DNA of 64,000 bases from Flavobacteriales bacterium. GTDB lineage: Bacteria; Bacteroidota; Bacteroidia; CAIKAF01. The position numbers were made by a program, and so were the translations under genes. The stretch covers positions 1 to 64,000 of the forward strand of contig JAOABX010000014.1 of the NCBI GenBank assembly GCA_026418175.1, written 5' to 3'. A model generated the notes under the pieces. The model saw nothing but the letters and a program-made list of their open reading frames with translations, did no database searches and was not told the origin of the DNA. Shown here piece by piece: positions 42,863 to 51,823 of this stretch; position 1 is the first letter of the stretch, and each line of letters starts with the position of its first letter.

Positions 42863-42870
42863 CAAATCTA
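42863..42870 (-). promoter_or_regulatory. Candidate -7 box of the S41 peptidase gene
   Basis: The minus strand reads TAGATTTG (TAnnTTTG) 15 bases before the ATG at 42847. It supports the downstream ATG over the track start at 42904. No -33 TTTG was seen. Confidence 0.3.
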
Positions 42871-42913
42871 ACGTAAGTAGAAAATATTTGTTATGAAAAT
42901 ACAATATATTTGA

Positions 42914-43327
42914 TTAAATTTTATTCAATTCATGCCTTTCATCAAATAATTGTTGTTCCATCCGTTTGATTAGTTGCAGCCAGGCATTATTTATTTCTGA
43001 AGTAGGTAATAACTCATGATGCACATAGATGAACGACAACTGTAATTGTTTATGGGAAAGTATTGGCCAATTAGCTATGGTTGGCCTAGAAAGGCGAAAT
43101 ACTTCCCGCATTTGTCGTTTTGCCCTGTTTCGGGCTGGAGCTGATGATAATTTTTTTTTAGATGCCGTAAACATCACAACCACTGGTTCATCATTTTTCC
43201 GATCAACCAATTGAAACTTTAAAAGTATAGGAAATTGAAACATAGATGTTCCATGAGCATACAAATTTTCAATGGCTTTTTTATGCTTTAACCTCACCGA
43301 TGCCGGTAATCCATACTTCCTGCTCAA
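42914..43327 (-). CDS. rnpA: Ribonuclease P protein component
   Basis: RnpA is the protein cofactor of RNase P and helps the RNA cut tRNA leaders. The 137-residue basic protein has the diagnostic RNR region PARNRAKRQMREVFR, with FTASKKKLSSA before it and LSFIYVHHELLP after it. In most bacteria rnpA follows rpmH near dnaA; here it sits between a HemD-like gene and an S41 protease, which is a common Bacteroidota arrangement. It lies three bases after the hemD-like stop. Confidence 0.93.
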   Translation of the reverse strand: MSRKYGLPASVRLKHKKAIENLYAHGTSMFQFPILLKFQLVDRKNDEPVVVMFTASKKKLSSAPARNRAKRQMREVFRLSRPTIANWPILSHKQLQLSFIYVHHELLPTSEINNAWLQLIKRMEQQLFDERHELNKI

Positions 43328-43330
43328 GGA

Positions 43331-44581
43331 TTATTTTTTCTTTAGTGTAGCTTTTTTTGCAGCCTTTTTTACAATTTTCTTTGCTTTACTTTTTTTATTT
43401 AACGCAGATTTTTTTTTCGAAACCGCTTTTTTAACGGTTTTCTTTTTTGATTTAGTTGCAGCTTGTTTTTTCACAACTGGCTTTACCTTTTTTGCAGTTT
43501 TAGCATCAGATTTGGCCTTTTTTACAGGTTTTGATGCTTTTTTTGCCGGTTTTTTTGTTGTTGATTTAGTTTTGGACTTATTGGCAGGAGCTGTGGTTTT
43601 TGAAGAAATTTTTTTCTTGGCTGTTTTAGTGGAATCTGCTTTAGAAACTTCCGTATTATCAAGCATTTTTTGGGTTGCTCGTTTTGCTTTGGGGGAAACT
43701 GCTTTAGTCTTGGGTTTATTATCTACTTGCTCCTCAACCGGCTTTGCCTTTGATTTTGATTTGGGTTTATCAATAATAACCGGCTCTTTCTTCGATTCTG
43801 AAGGAATAATCGGTATATAAGGTTGGGGGGATACACCGTTTTTATTAGTTTCTTTAATAAACCATTCCAACGCCATTGTCATAGAAGGGGCATGGGGCAT
43901 AGGAGCTACAAGATCAACACGTAACCCTTTAGATATAGCTGCCTGATAGGTTATAACACCAAATACTCCGATTTTTTGTTCACCCTGCTGATAATCAGGG
44001 AAATTATCAAACAACGATTGAACACCGTGTGGGCTAAAGAACAGGATAAGATCAAAATCCTTGATTTTCACACTAGTCATATCGCTGCTTACGGTTTTAT
44101 AAAAAATTCCTTTGGTGTAATTAATTCGATTCAAATCCAGAAATTCCGTGATTTTATCAGTATGCTTATCAGAGCAAGGAAATAGGAATTTTTCATCTTT
44201 ATTTTTCCGGATTGGTTCTGCCAATTCCTCAATACTTTGCTGGGCAAAAAATATTTTTCGTTTCCGATAGACAATGTATTTTTGCAAATACAACGCTACA
44301 GCTTCTGTTAAACAGAAGTATTTATTTTTTTCAGGTACAGTGAAACGCAATTCATTGGCAATGCGGAAATAGTGATCCACTGCATTCCTACTGTTTAGAA
44401 TGATACAACTATACTGGGAAAGATCAATTCGTTGTTTTCGAAAATCAATAGCCGACAATCCCTCAACCTTAATAAATTGTTTAAATTCAAGATTTACTTT
44501 GTAGTTTCGTGCTATATCAAAATAGGGCGATTTTTCAGAATCAGGACGAGGCTGACTAATGAGCACATTTTTGATTTTCAT
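43331..44581 (-). CDS. Uroporphyrinogen-III synthase-like protein with histone H1-like C-terminal tail
   Basis: Residues 1-245 match the HemD fold: VLISQPRPDSEKSPYFDIA, SCIILNSRNAVDHYFRIA, KYFCLTEAVALYLQKYI, DLILFFSPHGVQSLFDNFP and GVFGVITYQAAISKGLRV. HemD closes hydroxymethylbilane to uroporphyrinogen III in heme synthesis. From about residue 265 to 416 the protein becomes a lysine/alanine/serine/threonine-rich repeat-like tail (SKSKAKPVEEQ, KKPAKKASKPVKKAKSDAKTA), similar to bacterial histone H1-like proteins. No other heme gene is nearby. Nucleic-acid binding by the tail is inferred from charge only. The catalytic status of the HemD part is not certain, because this family has few invariant residues. 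Confidence 0.8.
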   Translation of the reverse strand: MKIKNVLISQPRPDSEKSPYFDIARNYKVNLEFKQFIKVEGLSAIDFRKQRIDLSQYSCIILNSRNAVDHYFRIANELRFTVPEKNKYFCLTEAVALYLQKYIVYRKRKIFFAQQSIEELAEPIRKNKDEKFLFPCSDKHTDKITEFLDLNRINYTKGIFYKTVSSDMTSVKIKDFDLILFFSPHGVQSLFDNFPDYQQGEQKIGVFGVITYQAAISKGLRVDLVAPMPHAPSMTMALEWFIKETNKNGVSPQPYIPIIPSESKKEPVIIDKPKSKSKAKPVEEQVDNKPKTKAVSPKAKRATQKMLDNTEVSKADSTKTAKKKISSKTTAPANKSKTKSTTKKPAKKASKPVKKAKSDAKTAKKVKPVVKKQAATKSKKKTVKKAVSKKKSALNKKSKAKKIVKKAAKKATLKKK

Positions 44582-44606
44582 TCTCTCGGGCTTTTTGGGT
44601 TAGAAA

Positions 44607-45542
44607 TTATTCTACTTTAGCTATTATACTTATTAGCCTGATAATGAGCAAAAGAGGAACAATTTCGAGGGTGCAAAGATAAACAAATAAGTAAAAAACG
44701 GAAAACAATCCGTTAGGATTACCATGCATCCAAATTCTTATGAGCTGATATAACCAAATTCCTCCTAATCCTACCCCTATCATCAATGGATGTAACCATG
44801 TTTCCAAACCAAGTTTTAAAGCATCATTTAAAAAAAAGGGGGTTAAAAAAATTGCCACAAACAACTGTGTAACATATGAAAATTGTACATGAAACATGGC
44901 TAGTTGGCGCGTTGAAAAAATCCATCCCCAGACGGCAATAATTAATGAACGTAACAATGGTATAAAGATAATTGCTAACATCAATGAAGATGAAATACCA
45001 ATTTTCAACCCATCAGAATAACCAAGAAAAGGGAATACTCGGGATATAATCACTGCAGAAATAATGAGCGAGGATAGAAGGTAAGCAGTAAATACCAGAG
45101 GCCCCCAACCCGGTTGGTACTCTTCAACAAATCTTCTAAAATTATTGGGTCGAAAACTACTTGTAATGAGTTGTGAAATTTTGTTTGCTGTATTTAATTT
45201 AATGATTACAATCAGAGTTAAGGATATTATTAACAATATTCCAAGAAAAATAGAAAGCACTTTGTTATTCTCCACTAATATGGGATTAAAGCATAGTGCT
45301 TTCCATACACTTTTTTCAAAAAGTGAAGGCACATAATGTATTAAAGAATCATTTGCTGATTGATTACCAGCAACAAAACTTGTTCGTTGAATGGCAGCAT
45401 CTAAATCAAAATACATCCAGGATGAATTAGATACCTGCCAACTAGAATCTACCGGCGATATCAAAGGCTGTGTAAGATCTAAGCTTACAGGAAGCTGATT
45501 TAATGTATCTGAACTTTTGTATAATTGAATATGTTGTGGCAA
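44607..45542 (-). CDS. DUF4271 domain membrane protein
   Basis: The 311-residue protein has a soluble N-terminal part of about 90 residues followed by six to seven membrane helices. FRPNNFRRFVEEYQPGWGP and RQLAMFHVQFSYVTQLFV are the kind of sequence seen in DUF4271, a Bacteroidota family often encoded beside a HemD-like gene and rnpA as here. No ATG is available: the track begins at a TTG and the frame is closed by TGA about 40 bases upstream, so the true start and any signal peptide are uncertain. Function is unknown. Confidence 0.75.
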   Translation of the reverse strand: MPQHIQLYKSSDTLNQLPVSLDLTQPLISPVDSSWQVSNSSWMYFDLDAAIQRTSFVAGNQSANDSLIHYVPSLFEKSVWKALCFNPILVENNKVLSIFLGILLIISLTLIVIIKLNTANKISQLITSSFRPNNFRRFVEEYQPGWGPLVFTAYLLSSLIISAVIISRVFPFLGYSDGLKIGISSSLMLAIIFIPLLRSLIIAVWGWIFSTRQLAMFHVQFSYVTQLFVAIFLTPFFLNDALKLGLETWLHPLMIGVGLGGIWLYQLIRIWMHGNPNGLFSVFYLFVYLCTLEIVPLLLIIRLISIIAKVE

Positions 45543-45619
45543 CTGTATGTTTTTCTGTAGAACAAAAATACAAGCTAATCAACTGGAAGAAATGATTGTT
45601 GATATAAAAAATGAAAAAG

Positions 45620-46321
45620 TTAATTGCGTAAGGTGTCAGCAAATAATTTTTTTTGCAAAAAGGGCTCCAGCCGATTAACTACTTCGAAAGCCCAGGTTTT
45701 GGCAGTTTTTCCGGTAAAATGTGCCGATACAAGCGTATCATGGCCAACAATATCATCTGATCGAACCAAATAACCATTGGGATATGCAGCCATTCCTTTT
45801 TCAATAGCCTGGTAACGGATAGCCACATTCATTCTTCGAAAAGGACCTACCCATACATACGGCATTTTAGGATTAAACGTATGTAAAATACCAAGTAATT
45901 CCTGATGAGCATTGATATTATTTGATCCTAGTGCGATGATTACTGCATCCGGCTGCCAAAAATTTAGTACTTGTATTAATTTACTACCTATATTTCTCAA
46001 AATGGGTTTTTGAGTAGCTACATCCGCTCTTTCAAAAACGGGAATGGTGCATTGCTGACAAATTTTATCTGAACAACAAGTTAATCGTACTTTGTACCCA
46101 CAACAAAAATTTGTCATTCGTAATGTATAATGTTTTGAACCTGCCCCACCAATACCAATTGACAATATATCATACTTGCCGGTTTCATGAAGCTTGCGAT
46201 GAAAAAATTCGCCAAAATATCCCATCATATGAGAATCACCTAATATTAAAATATTTTTAGGCGACTGAGCAATTAGAGGAAACACAATACATATCAAAGC
46301 AAAGGTAATGGTTGGTTTCAT
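45620..46321 (-). CDS. Secreted SGNH/GDSL-type hydrolase with a cysteine cluster
   Basis: The 233-residue protein has a signal peptide (MKPTITFALICIVFPLIAQS) and the SGNH blocks. Block I is ILILGDSHMMGYFG with Ser30, a glycine-rich stretch near IGIGGAG fits block II, and IIALGSNNIN is block III. HDTLVSAHFTG near the C-terminus is the Asp/His block. A segment between blocks II and III has six cysteines in 19 residues (FCCGYKVRLTCCSDKICQQC), which is unusual and may form disulfides or bind metal. Family members are esterases or O-acetyl hydrolases of glycans and lipids. Periplasmic or secreted location is inferred. Confidence 0.8.
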   Translation of the reverse strand: MKPTITFALICIVFPLIAQSPKNILILGDSHMMGYFGEFFHRKLHETGKYDILSIGIGGAGSKHYTLRMTNFCCGYKVRLTCCSDKICQQCTIPVFERADVATQKPILRNIGSKLIQVLNFWQPDAVIIALGSNNINAHQELLGILHTFNPKMPYVWVGPFRRMNVAIRYQAIEKGMAAYPNGYLVRSDDIVGHDTLVSAHFTGKTAKTWAFEVVNRLEPFLQKKLFADTLRN

Positions 46322-46363
46322 ATTACCGGGCTGTTTGTCAAAAATAACATAAAAAAATTAATG

Positions 46364-47425
46364 TCATTGTTGCAAACGCTTGTTGAATCTATGTACATCG
46401 ATTTCAACCGGAACAGGTGTTTTATTCAGCAAATGTTCTAGTAGTGCATTACAAGCAAATGGATTAAGAATCAGCCCCTTGCTCCCATATCCGTTTAATA
46501 TCGCTGCTGAAGAAACAGTAGGATGCAGCCCTACTACCGGCCTTCGATCGGCAACTGCCGGCCGAACTCCTGCTACATGTTCTTTTACAATAAAAGAAGA
46601 GCGGGTTATTTGTTTCACGTTTTGAAGAATTTCAGCAGCCCCTTCTGGAGTAGGAGTACTGGTTAAATCATCCCAAACATAGGTAGATCCGGCTTTGCAT
46701 GTTCCATCAGAAAGTGGTATCAAAAATATTTTTTTATGCACTATAACATGCGGGATAGGTGCATTGAATTGAAGGGTTAACACCTCGCCTTTGCAGGGAC
46801 GAAAAGGAATATTTTTCCATAAGGGATGGTTTGTAGCCGCCACCCCTTCGCAATGAATTACGAACCTGGCTTCATATTCATTCATTTGTACATTGGATGC
46901 ATGGTAACTCCATTTCTGCTCTTCGGCTTCAAGAACTAACAAGGGCGATTTATTTTCAGCTAACCATTGATGAAGATGCTGAAGCATAAATGGTATATCC
47001 ACATACAAAGCTCCGGTAATTTTTATACATCCATGAGTTGCATTCATCAACATACCGGAAATATTTTCCACATCACCAGTACAGAAATTACCAAGCATTC
47101 CGGTTTCTGCCTGTTGACGCCAGTATACGGCTTCATCCTTACTGCCCAGCAAATGATAAATTTCTGTTTCTTTAAAAAAATTAATTTTTAATACTGATTT
47201 TAATTCCTGATAAAACAAAACTGCTTGCGGATAAATTTCACTAGCCTTCCAAGTTAGTTGAACATTACGAATATGTATCGGGTTAAGTATACCATAAGCT
47301 GCCATGGAAGCAGGACGAGCCGAAGAGGTAACACGAAGCACTGTATAGCCTCGTTTTACTAGTTGATAGGCTATACTACTACCCGCCAAACCTGCACCGG
47401 TGACAATAAAATCAAATGTTTGCAC
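46364..47425 (-). CDS. FAD-dependent oxidoreductase (DAO family)
   Basis: The 353-residue protein begins with the dinucleotide-binding motif FIVTGAGLAGSSIAYQLVKRG. It continues as a D-amino-acid-oxidase fold: AAYGILNPIHIRNVQLTWKA, ARFVIHCEGVAATNHPLW, PFRPCKGEVLTLQF, and a C-terminal FAD segment AGVRPAVADRRPVVGLHP with AILNGYGSKGLILNPFACN. DAO-family members include glycine oxidase and the MnmC C-terminal domain; the MnmC-like GSKGL pattern fits here. It has no signal peptide. Substrate (a secondary amine or amino acid) is not fixed by the sequence. Confidence 0.82.
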   Translation of the reverse strand: MQTFDFIVTGAGLAGSSIAYQLVKRGYTVLRVTSSARPASMAAYGILNPIHIRNVQLTWKASEIYPQAVLFYQELKSVLKINFFKETEIYHLLGSKDEAVYWRQQAETGMLGNFCTGDVENISGMLMNATHGCIKITGALYVDIPFMLQHLHQWLAENKSPLLVLEAEEQKWSYHASNVQMNEYEARFVIHCEGVAATNHPLWKNIPFRPCKGEVLTLQFNAPIPHVIVHKKIFLIPLSDGTCKAGSTYVWDDLTSTPTPEGAAEILQNVKQITRSSFIVKEHVAGVRPAVADRRPVVGLHPTVSSAAILNGYGSKGLILNPFACNALLEHLLNKTPVPVEIDVHRFNKRLQQ

Positions 47426-47519
47426 CTTACAAAAGTAACAGAATTGTATTTGATAATTTGTGGATAAAATTCGATAATATCAGTCTGAATAAACTGTACT
47501 TTCGCTTAAAAGAAAAATT

Positions 47520-47912
47520 ATGACAACCTTTCAAAATAAAATTCAGGCAGTAGCTGATTTTCATAACGCATTTCGTATAGGAAATAATCATCATCCGGTA
47601 GCTTTATCAAAAGATGAAGCATTGCTACGCTACACTTTAATGCGTGAAGAAAACGAAGAATATTTGGAAGCAGCACAAAAAGGGGATTTAGTAGAAATAG
47701 CCGATGCGCTTGGAGACCAATTGTACATATTGCTTGGAACGATACTGCGTCATGGTTTACAAGATAAAATAGAAGCAATATTTGATGAAATACATCGTAG
47801 CAATATGAGCAAACTGGATGAAAATGGTCAGCCCATATATCGTGAAGATGGGAAAGTAATGAAGAGCTCCTTATATTTTAAGCCGGATATTAAAAGCATT
47901 CTAGAGCGATAA
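47520..47912 (+). CDS. MazG-like nucleoside triphosphate pyrophosphohydrolase
   Basis: The 130-residue protein has the all-alpha NTP-pyrophosphatase core, with metal-binding acidic residues in LMREENEEYLEAAQKGD and IADALGDQLYILLG. MazG-type enzymes remove damaged or non-canonical nucleotides; related ones act on phosphoribosyl-ATP. It lies next to and is read with the TIGR02757 gene, which starts at the base after its stop. The HisE-like neighbours of a histidine operon are not present, so a housecleaning role is more likely than histidine synthesis. Confidence 0.82.
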   Translation: MTTFQNKIQAVADFHNAFRIGNNHHPVALSKDEALLRYTLMREENEEYLEAAQKGDLVEIADALGDQLYILLGTILRHGLQDKIEAIFDEIHRSNMSKLDENGQPIYREDGKVMKSSLYFKPDIKSILER

Positions 47913-48698
47913 ATGAAACTTTCCATTGAACAACTTCGAGAATTTTTAGAAGAAAAATATCGGCAATATAACCGTGCAGAATTCATAGAAACAGATCCAA
48001 TATCTATTCCACATCTATTTACAAAAAAAGAAGACCGGGAAATCATTGGTTTTCTAACAGCCACATTGGCTTGGGGGCAACGTCCTACCATTTTACGCAA
48101 AGCACGTCAGTTAGTAATGTGGATGGATAATGACCCACATGCTTTTATACTTTCTTTTACAACAAAAGATCTAAAACCATTCCAATCGTTTATCCATCGA
48201 ACATTCAATGGAATTGATACTGTTTTTTTTCTAAAAAGTCTGCAGAGAATTTATCGTGATTATCGTGATTTAGAAGAAGTCTTTGTAAATGGAATACAAC
48301 ATTACCCCCACTCATTAGGCCACGTCATTCATCATTTTAGAAATGAGTTTTTTTCAATAAAACATCCACAAAGAACAGAAAAACATATAGCTGATCCGCT
48401 TCGAAATTCTTCGGCCAAACGAATTTGTATGTTTTTACGTTGGATGGTTCGAAAAGACAACTCCGGTGTTGATTTTGGAATTTGGGAAAAAATTTCTCCT
48501 GCCTGTTTACAACCTCCGCTCGACTTACATTCAGGTGCAACGGCAAGAAATCTAGGTTTGCTTATTCGCAAACAAAATGATTGGAAAGCCGTTGAAGAAT
48601 TGGGTAATAATCTTCGAATCCTCGACCCAAATGATCCGGTGAAATATGACTTTGCTTTGTACGGATTGGGGGTATTTGAAGGATTTAATAAACAGTAA
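47913..48698 (+). CDS. TIGR02757 family protein
   Basis: The 261-residue protein matches TIGR02757, a conserved bacterial family of unknown function: DPISIPHLFTKKEDREIIGFL, ATLAWGQRPTILRKARQLV, NSSAKRICMFLRWMVRKD, DSGVDFG-like GVDFGIWEKI, and LDLHSGATARNLGL. The pattern IPH.F....D.EI and WMVR is the family signature. Its helical layout with an HhH-like feel suggests nucleic-acid binding, but no experiment is known to me. It is coupled to the MazG-like gene. The stop lies two bases from the next convergent gene. Confidence 0.85.
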   Translation: MKLSIEQLREFLEEKYRQYNRAEFIETDPISIPHLFTKKEDREIIGFLTATLAWGQRPTILRKARQLVMWMDNDPHAFILSFTTKDLKPFQSFIHRTFNGIDTVFFLKSLQRIYRDYRDLEEVFVNGIQHYPHSLGHVIHHFRNEFFSIKHPQRTEKHIADPLRNSSAKRICMFLRWMVRKDNSGVDFGIWEKISPACLQPPLDLHSGATARNLGLLIRKQNDWKAVEELGNNLRILDPNDPVKYDFALYGLGVFEGFNKQ

Positions 48699-48700
48699 AC

Positions 48701-49252
48701 TTAGATTTTTCGTAATACATAGCGTTTAAATAGATGAACAATAAGCGCAGAAAAAATAAGCAAAAGCGAAACAATTACAAAGCCCCATTTCAAGGTAGTG
48801 GCCGATGATGCTAATATTACTTTTGTTTCTGAAATTTGCGGATATGCTGACAACATCTGGATAATTAAAAAATTTTCTGCATAATCAAACATCATGGCTA
48901 CAAGCGGAAATATACCCAATAATGCCATTTGTGTAATTTTGGGAAAACTCTTTTTAAAAAAATACACTATACCCAAACTTAATAACAAACCATAGGATAA
49001 GGGATAAAAAAAATCTTCGGTATATTCAATGACACGATAAATGGTACGCCCCTCTTCTCCTAATGTTTCAAATAACAATTGTACTTGATGTAAAGTGTAA
49101 CTTAATTCTAAATCTAAAAGTTTTAATCCGTTAGAATATGGCTCAATTTTCGATGCTGCTTTTGGCATTATCCAAAGAGCCATCGCCATATATATTAACA
49201 ACAATCCCCACAATATTACCGGATGAAGCAATCGGTTTAATATATTTTTCAT
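48701..49252 (-). CDS. Four-helix integral membrane protein, unknown family
   Basis: The 183-residue protein has four hydrophobic helices, with an aromatic-acidic segment EYTEDFFYPLSYGLLLS in the second half-loop and DYAENFLIIQML later. No enzyme motif or signal cleavage site is visible. It follows the DUF4292 gene by one base and is probably in the same transcript. I do not recognise a named family. Confidence 0.6.
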   Translation of the reverse strand: MKNILNRLLHPVILWGLLLIYMAMALWIMPKAASKIEPYSNGLKLLDLELSYTLHQVQLLFETLGEEGRTIYRVIEYTEDFFYPLSYGLLLSLGIVYFFKKSFPKITQMALLGIFPLVAMMFDYAENFLIIQMLSAYPQISETKVILASSATTLKWGFVIVSLLLIFSALIVHLFKRYVLRKI

Positions 49253-49253
49253 G

Positions 49254-50081
49254 TTATTTCATTTTTTGATAAGTGGCCGGAATACTGAATGGAAAATCTA
49301 CCGGTTTATTTACATCTGTTTTTGTGTAAGTAAATGTAAATACCGTATTGCTGGTATCACCAATCAATGTAACTTTTCCACTTAGAGGAAATTGCAAGGA
49401 ATCAACGGTTTGATAGGCTGTATAATTCAAATCTACTTCCATGCGACTGCCCGGATCATAAAATAATGACCGCCAAGCGCGTTTAGCAACGTCGAGCCAA
49501 ATAGCATGAAATAATATTTGTGGTTTTTGCGACGATTTTTTTAATGCAAGGTATTCATTCATGTCGGAAGATGTGAGTACTGTATCTTTTCCAGAAACCG
49601 ATACTTCATATTGTTCAGCCGGAAATAATAAAGTGGGATTGCCAGTAAAAATATTTTGCAGCATGCTAAATGAAATATCAAAATTTACAAAAGATTTAAT
49701 GGTAGTATAATCCCCAATAAAATAAGTTTTATCAAGATAATTGATAAGTTTAATAGAATCATTAGAAATTAAAACTCTGAATACTTCAATAATAGCAACA
49801 TCCGGCTTAATTGAAATCCACATCAAACTATCCCGCCGTATTCTTACTCTGCATTTCAGGGCATTTACTTTTCCACTGTTATTTACCTCAGCATTAAAAC
49901 GGCCATCAAACCAATCAAATGCGGTATGTGCCATCGTTACATTACTACCATTCAATGTAGTTTTTACACCCTCATTAAATTGAATAGCCCCCTTTTGGCT
50001 GGTTTTGCAAGAAGCATGAAGCCATACCACAACAGCTATTGAAATGATGAAAACAATCCAATAGTTAACTACTCGTGCCAT
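49254..50081 (-). CDS. DUF4292 family lipoprotein
   Basis: The 275-residue protein starts with a signal that ends in the lipobox HASC. The body is beta-rich, with KCRVRIRRDSLMWISIKPDV, FRVLISNDSIKLINYLDKTYF and MEVDLNYTAYQTVDSLQFP. This fits DUF4292, an LolA/LppX-like fold found in Bacteroidota and suspected to handle lipid or envelope material. It overlaps the TPR gene by 13 bases. A lipid-shuttle role is inferred from the fold only. Confidence 0.8.
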   Translation of the reverse strand: MARVVNYWIVFIISIAVVVWLHASCKTSQKGAIQFNEGVKTTLNGSNVTMAHTAFDWFDGRFNAEVNNSGKVNALKCRVRIRRDSLMWISIKPDVAIIEVFRVLISNDSIKLINYLDKTYFIGDYTTIKSFVNFDISFSMLQNIFTGNPTLLFPAEQYEVSVSGKDTVLTSSDMNEYLALKKSSQKPQILFHAIWLDVAKRAWRSLFYDPGSRMEVDLNYTAYQTVDSLQFPLSGKVTLIGDTSNTVFTFTYTKTDVNKPVDFPFSIPATYQKMK

Positions 50082-51823
50082 TGCTGGGTTGTTATTTTCA
50101 GGTTAATCTGTTCTGATAATTCACCGCCGGCTGCATTGGCTTTTTCCCAATATTCAAGGGCTTTTTGCTTTTCGCCGATAAAAAATAATACATCGCCATA
50201 ATGCTCCAAGATTTCTCCAAACCGGTCGCCTCCCAATTTTAAAAGTTCTTCAAAAACCTGCCTGGCTTTATCATATTGTTTTAAACGAAAATAAATATAA
50301 CCTTGAGTGTCCAAATAAAACACATTTTGGGGCTGTTGTTTTAACACATCATTTATTAATTCTTGTGCTCTAGTCAAATTACGATTAGCTTTTGCTAAGT
50401 GATACGCATAATTATTTTTGGCAGATATATTTAAAGGATCTGTATTCACTGCATTTTCATAAGCTTTTTCCATTTCTGTATAATTCTTCAACCTATAATA
50501 AGCATCACCCATTCCAGCATAAAATTCACTTTTTAAATCACGGGCATCCAACACCAATTCTTTACCAGTAGAAAATACTTCTAAGGCTTTAGAATAATTT
50601 TTTTGCTGCATCCATGCTGTGCCGTTATATAAATACAATAATGGTTGCAAAGGAAACAATTCAATGGCTTCTTCGCTTCGCTTAGCCAACATAGCCCAAT
50701 TGCGAGTTTCAGCATACAAACGCAATAATTGATCCCAAATGGCATATCGACTATTATCAAATTTATTTACGGTTTCAAAGCAGCTTATGGCCTCTTCAAA
50801 CCTTCTATCTCGCACCAGATAATCTCCTTTCATAGACCAGGCTTTGGGATCATTAGGATGAGCACCAATCATCAAATCAAGCAATTCATAGGCTTGTGTT
50901 TTTCTTAAGTTATTATGCTGTGAAATTTCATAATACGAAAGCATGATTTTTACTTTATCATCAATGCTTACTTCTGGATTCTGAAATGCTAATTTGAGGT
51001 ATTCAAAGGATTTATTTATATCGCCCTTTTCCTGATAAAAATTAGCCAAAGCTAAATGAATTATGGGGTTATCTGGTTCTAATTCAATTACTTTTTCATA
51101 CGCTTTCAGTGCTTCATCCTTTTTGTTCATGGACAAATAAACTTCGGCAAGAACCCCATAGTATTGAGCATTATTGGGGAATACACGAATTAGTTTTTGA
51201 ATTTCTTCCAGGGCTGCCTGAGGTTTTCCCATTCCTTCATACAACTTTTGTTTTTGCATGGAAATTTCAGGATGGATACCGATTCTTTTTTCTAACTGAT
51301 CAAACCATCCGATTGCTTCTTTGTATTTTTTCTGGGCTATATAAATATCTGCCAAATCAAGTACATATTCATGATTCTCGGGTTCAAGTTTCATCAATTC
51401 TTTATACAGCTTTTCGCAATCTTTGTATTTCTTTAATTCAATCAACGCCTGTGCATACCCCAATAAATACCATTTATTGGCAGGGTCTGCTTTAATTGCA
51501 GCATTAAAATAAGGCAATGATGCTTCGTATTTCTGTGTTATGAAATAAATTGAAGCTATTTCGTAGTTTGTTGCACCATGAGTGGCATCTAACTTCAAAC
51601 ATTCCTGAAATTTAATCAAGGCCTGATCTAAATTGCCAATAATTTTTTGTGTAACTGCATCGCAAAAGAGATTAGTTAATTTTACACGATCTGCATCATA
51701 AATGGAAGTTTGTGATTGTTCGTTTTTCTTTTTTTTATCCTTATTTTTTTGGGCATAAAGTAAATGAGCCGGTGTAAATAGCCAGCAAAAAACAAAAAAT
51801 ATTGCAATTACTTTTTTAATCAT
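50069..51823 (-). CDS. Secreted tetratricopeptide-repeat protein
   Basis: The 584-residue protein has a signal peptide followed by a lysine-rich stretch (KNKDKKKKNEQ) and then about ten to twelve TPR units. Examples are ALIKFQECLKLDATHGATNYEIA, ALKAYEKVIELEPDNPIIHLALANFY and KALEVFSTGKELV. TPRs act as protein docking surfaces; location is periplasmic or outer-membrane associated. It starts four bases before the stop of the sugar nucleotidyltransferase gene and precedes DUF4292, a trio that recurs in Bacteroidota. Partners are unknown. Confidence 0.85.
   Translation of the reverse strand: MIKKVIAIFFVFCWLFTPAHLLYAQKNKDKKKKNEQSQTSIYDADRVKLTNLFCDAVTQKIIGNLDQALIKFQECLKLDATHGATNYEIASIYFITQKYEASLPYFNAAIKADPANKWYLLGYAQALIELKKYKDCEKLYKELMKLEPENHEYVLDLADIYIAQKKYKEAIGWFDQLEKRIGIHPEISMQKQKLYEGMGKPQAALEEIQKLIRVFPNNAQYYGVLAEVYLSMNKKDEALKAYEKVIELEPDNPIIHLALANFYQEKGDINKSFEYLKLAFQNPEVSIDDKVKIMLSYYEISQHNNLRKTQAYELLDLMIGAHPNDPKAWSMKGDYLVRDRRFEEAISCFETVNKFDNSRYAIWDQLLRLYAETRNWAMLAKRSEEAIELFPLQPLLYLYNGTAWMQQKNYSKALEVFSTGKELVLDARDLKSEFYAGMGDAYYRLKNYTEMEKAYENAVNTDPLNISAKNNYAYHLAKANRNLTRAQELINDVLKQQPQNVFYLDTQGYIYFRLKQYDKARQVFEELLKLGGDRFGEILEHYGDVLFFIGEKQKALEYWEKANAAGGELSEQINLKITTQQWHE

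Noticed and set aside
43272-43820. 182-residue plus-strand ORF rich in Phe and Ala
   Set aside because: It is the antisense of the lysine-rich tail of the HemD-like gene; AAA/AAG codons read backwards give Phe and Leu, so the membrane-like look is an artefact.
45442-45642. 66-residue minus-strand ORF across the DUF4271 start
   Set aside because: It overlaps DUF4271 in another frame and has no domain; it is mentioned only in the finding on the missing start codon.
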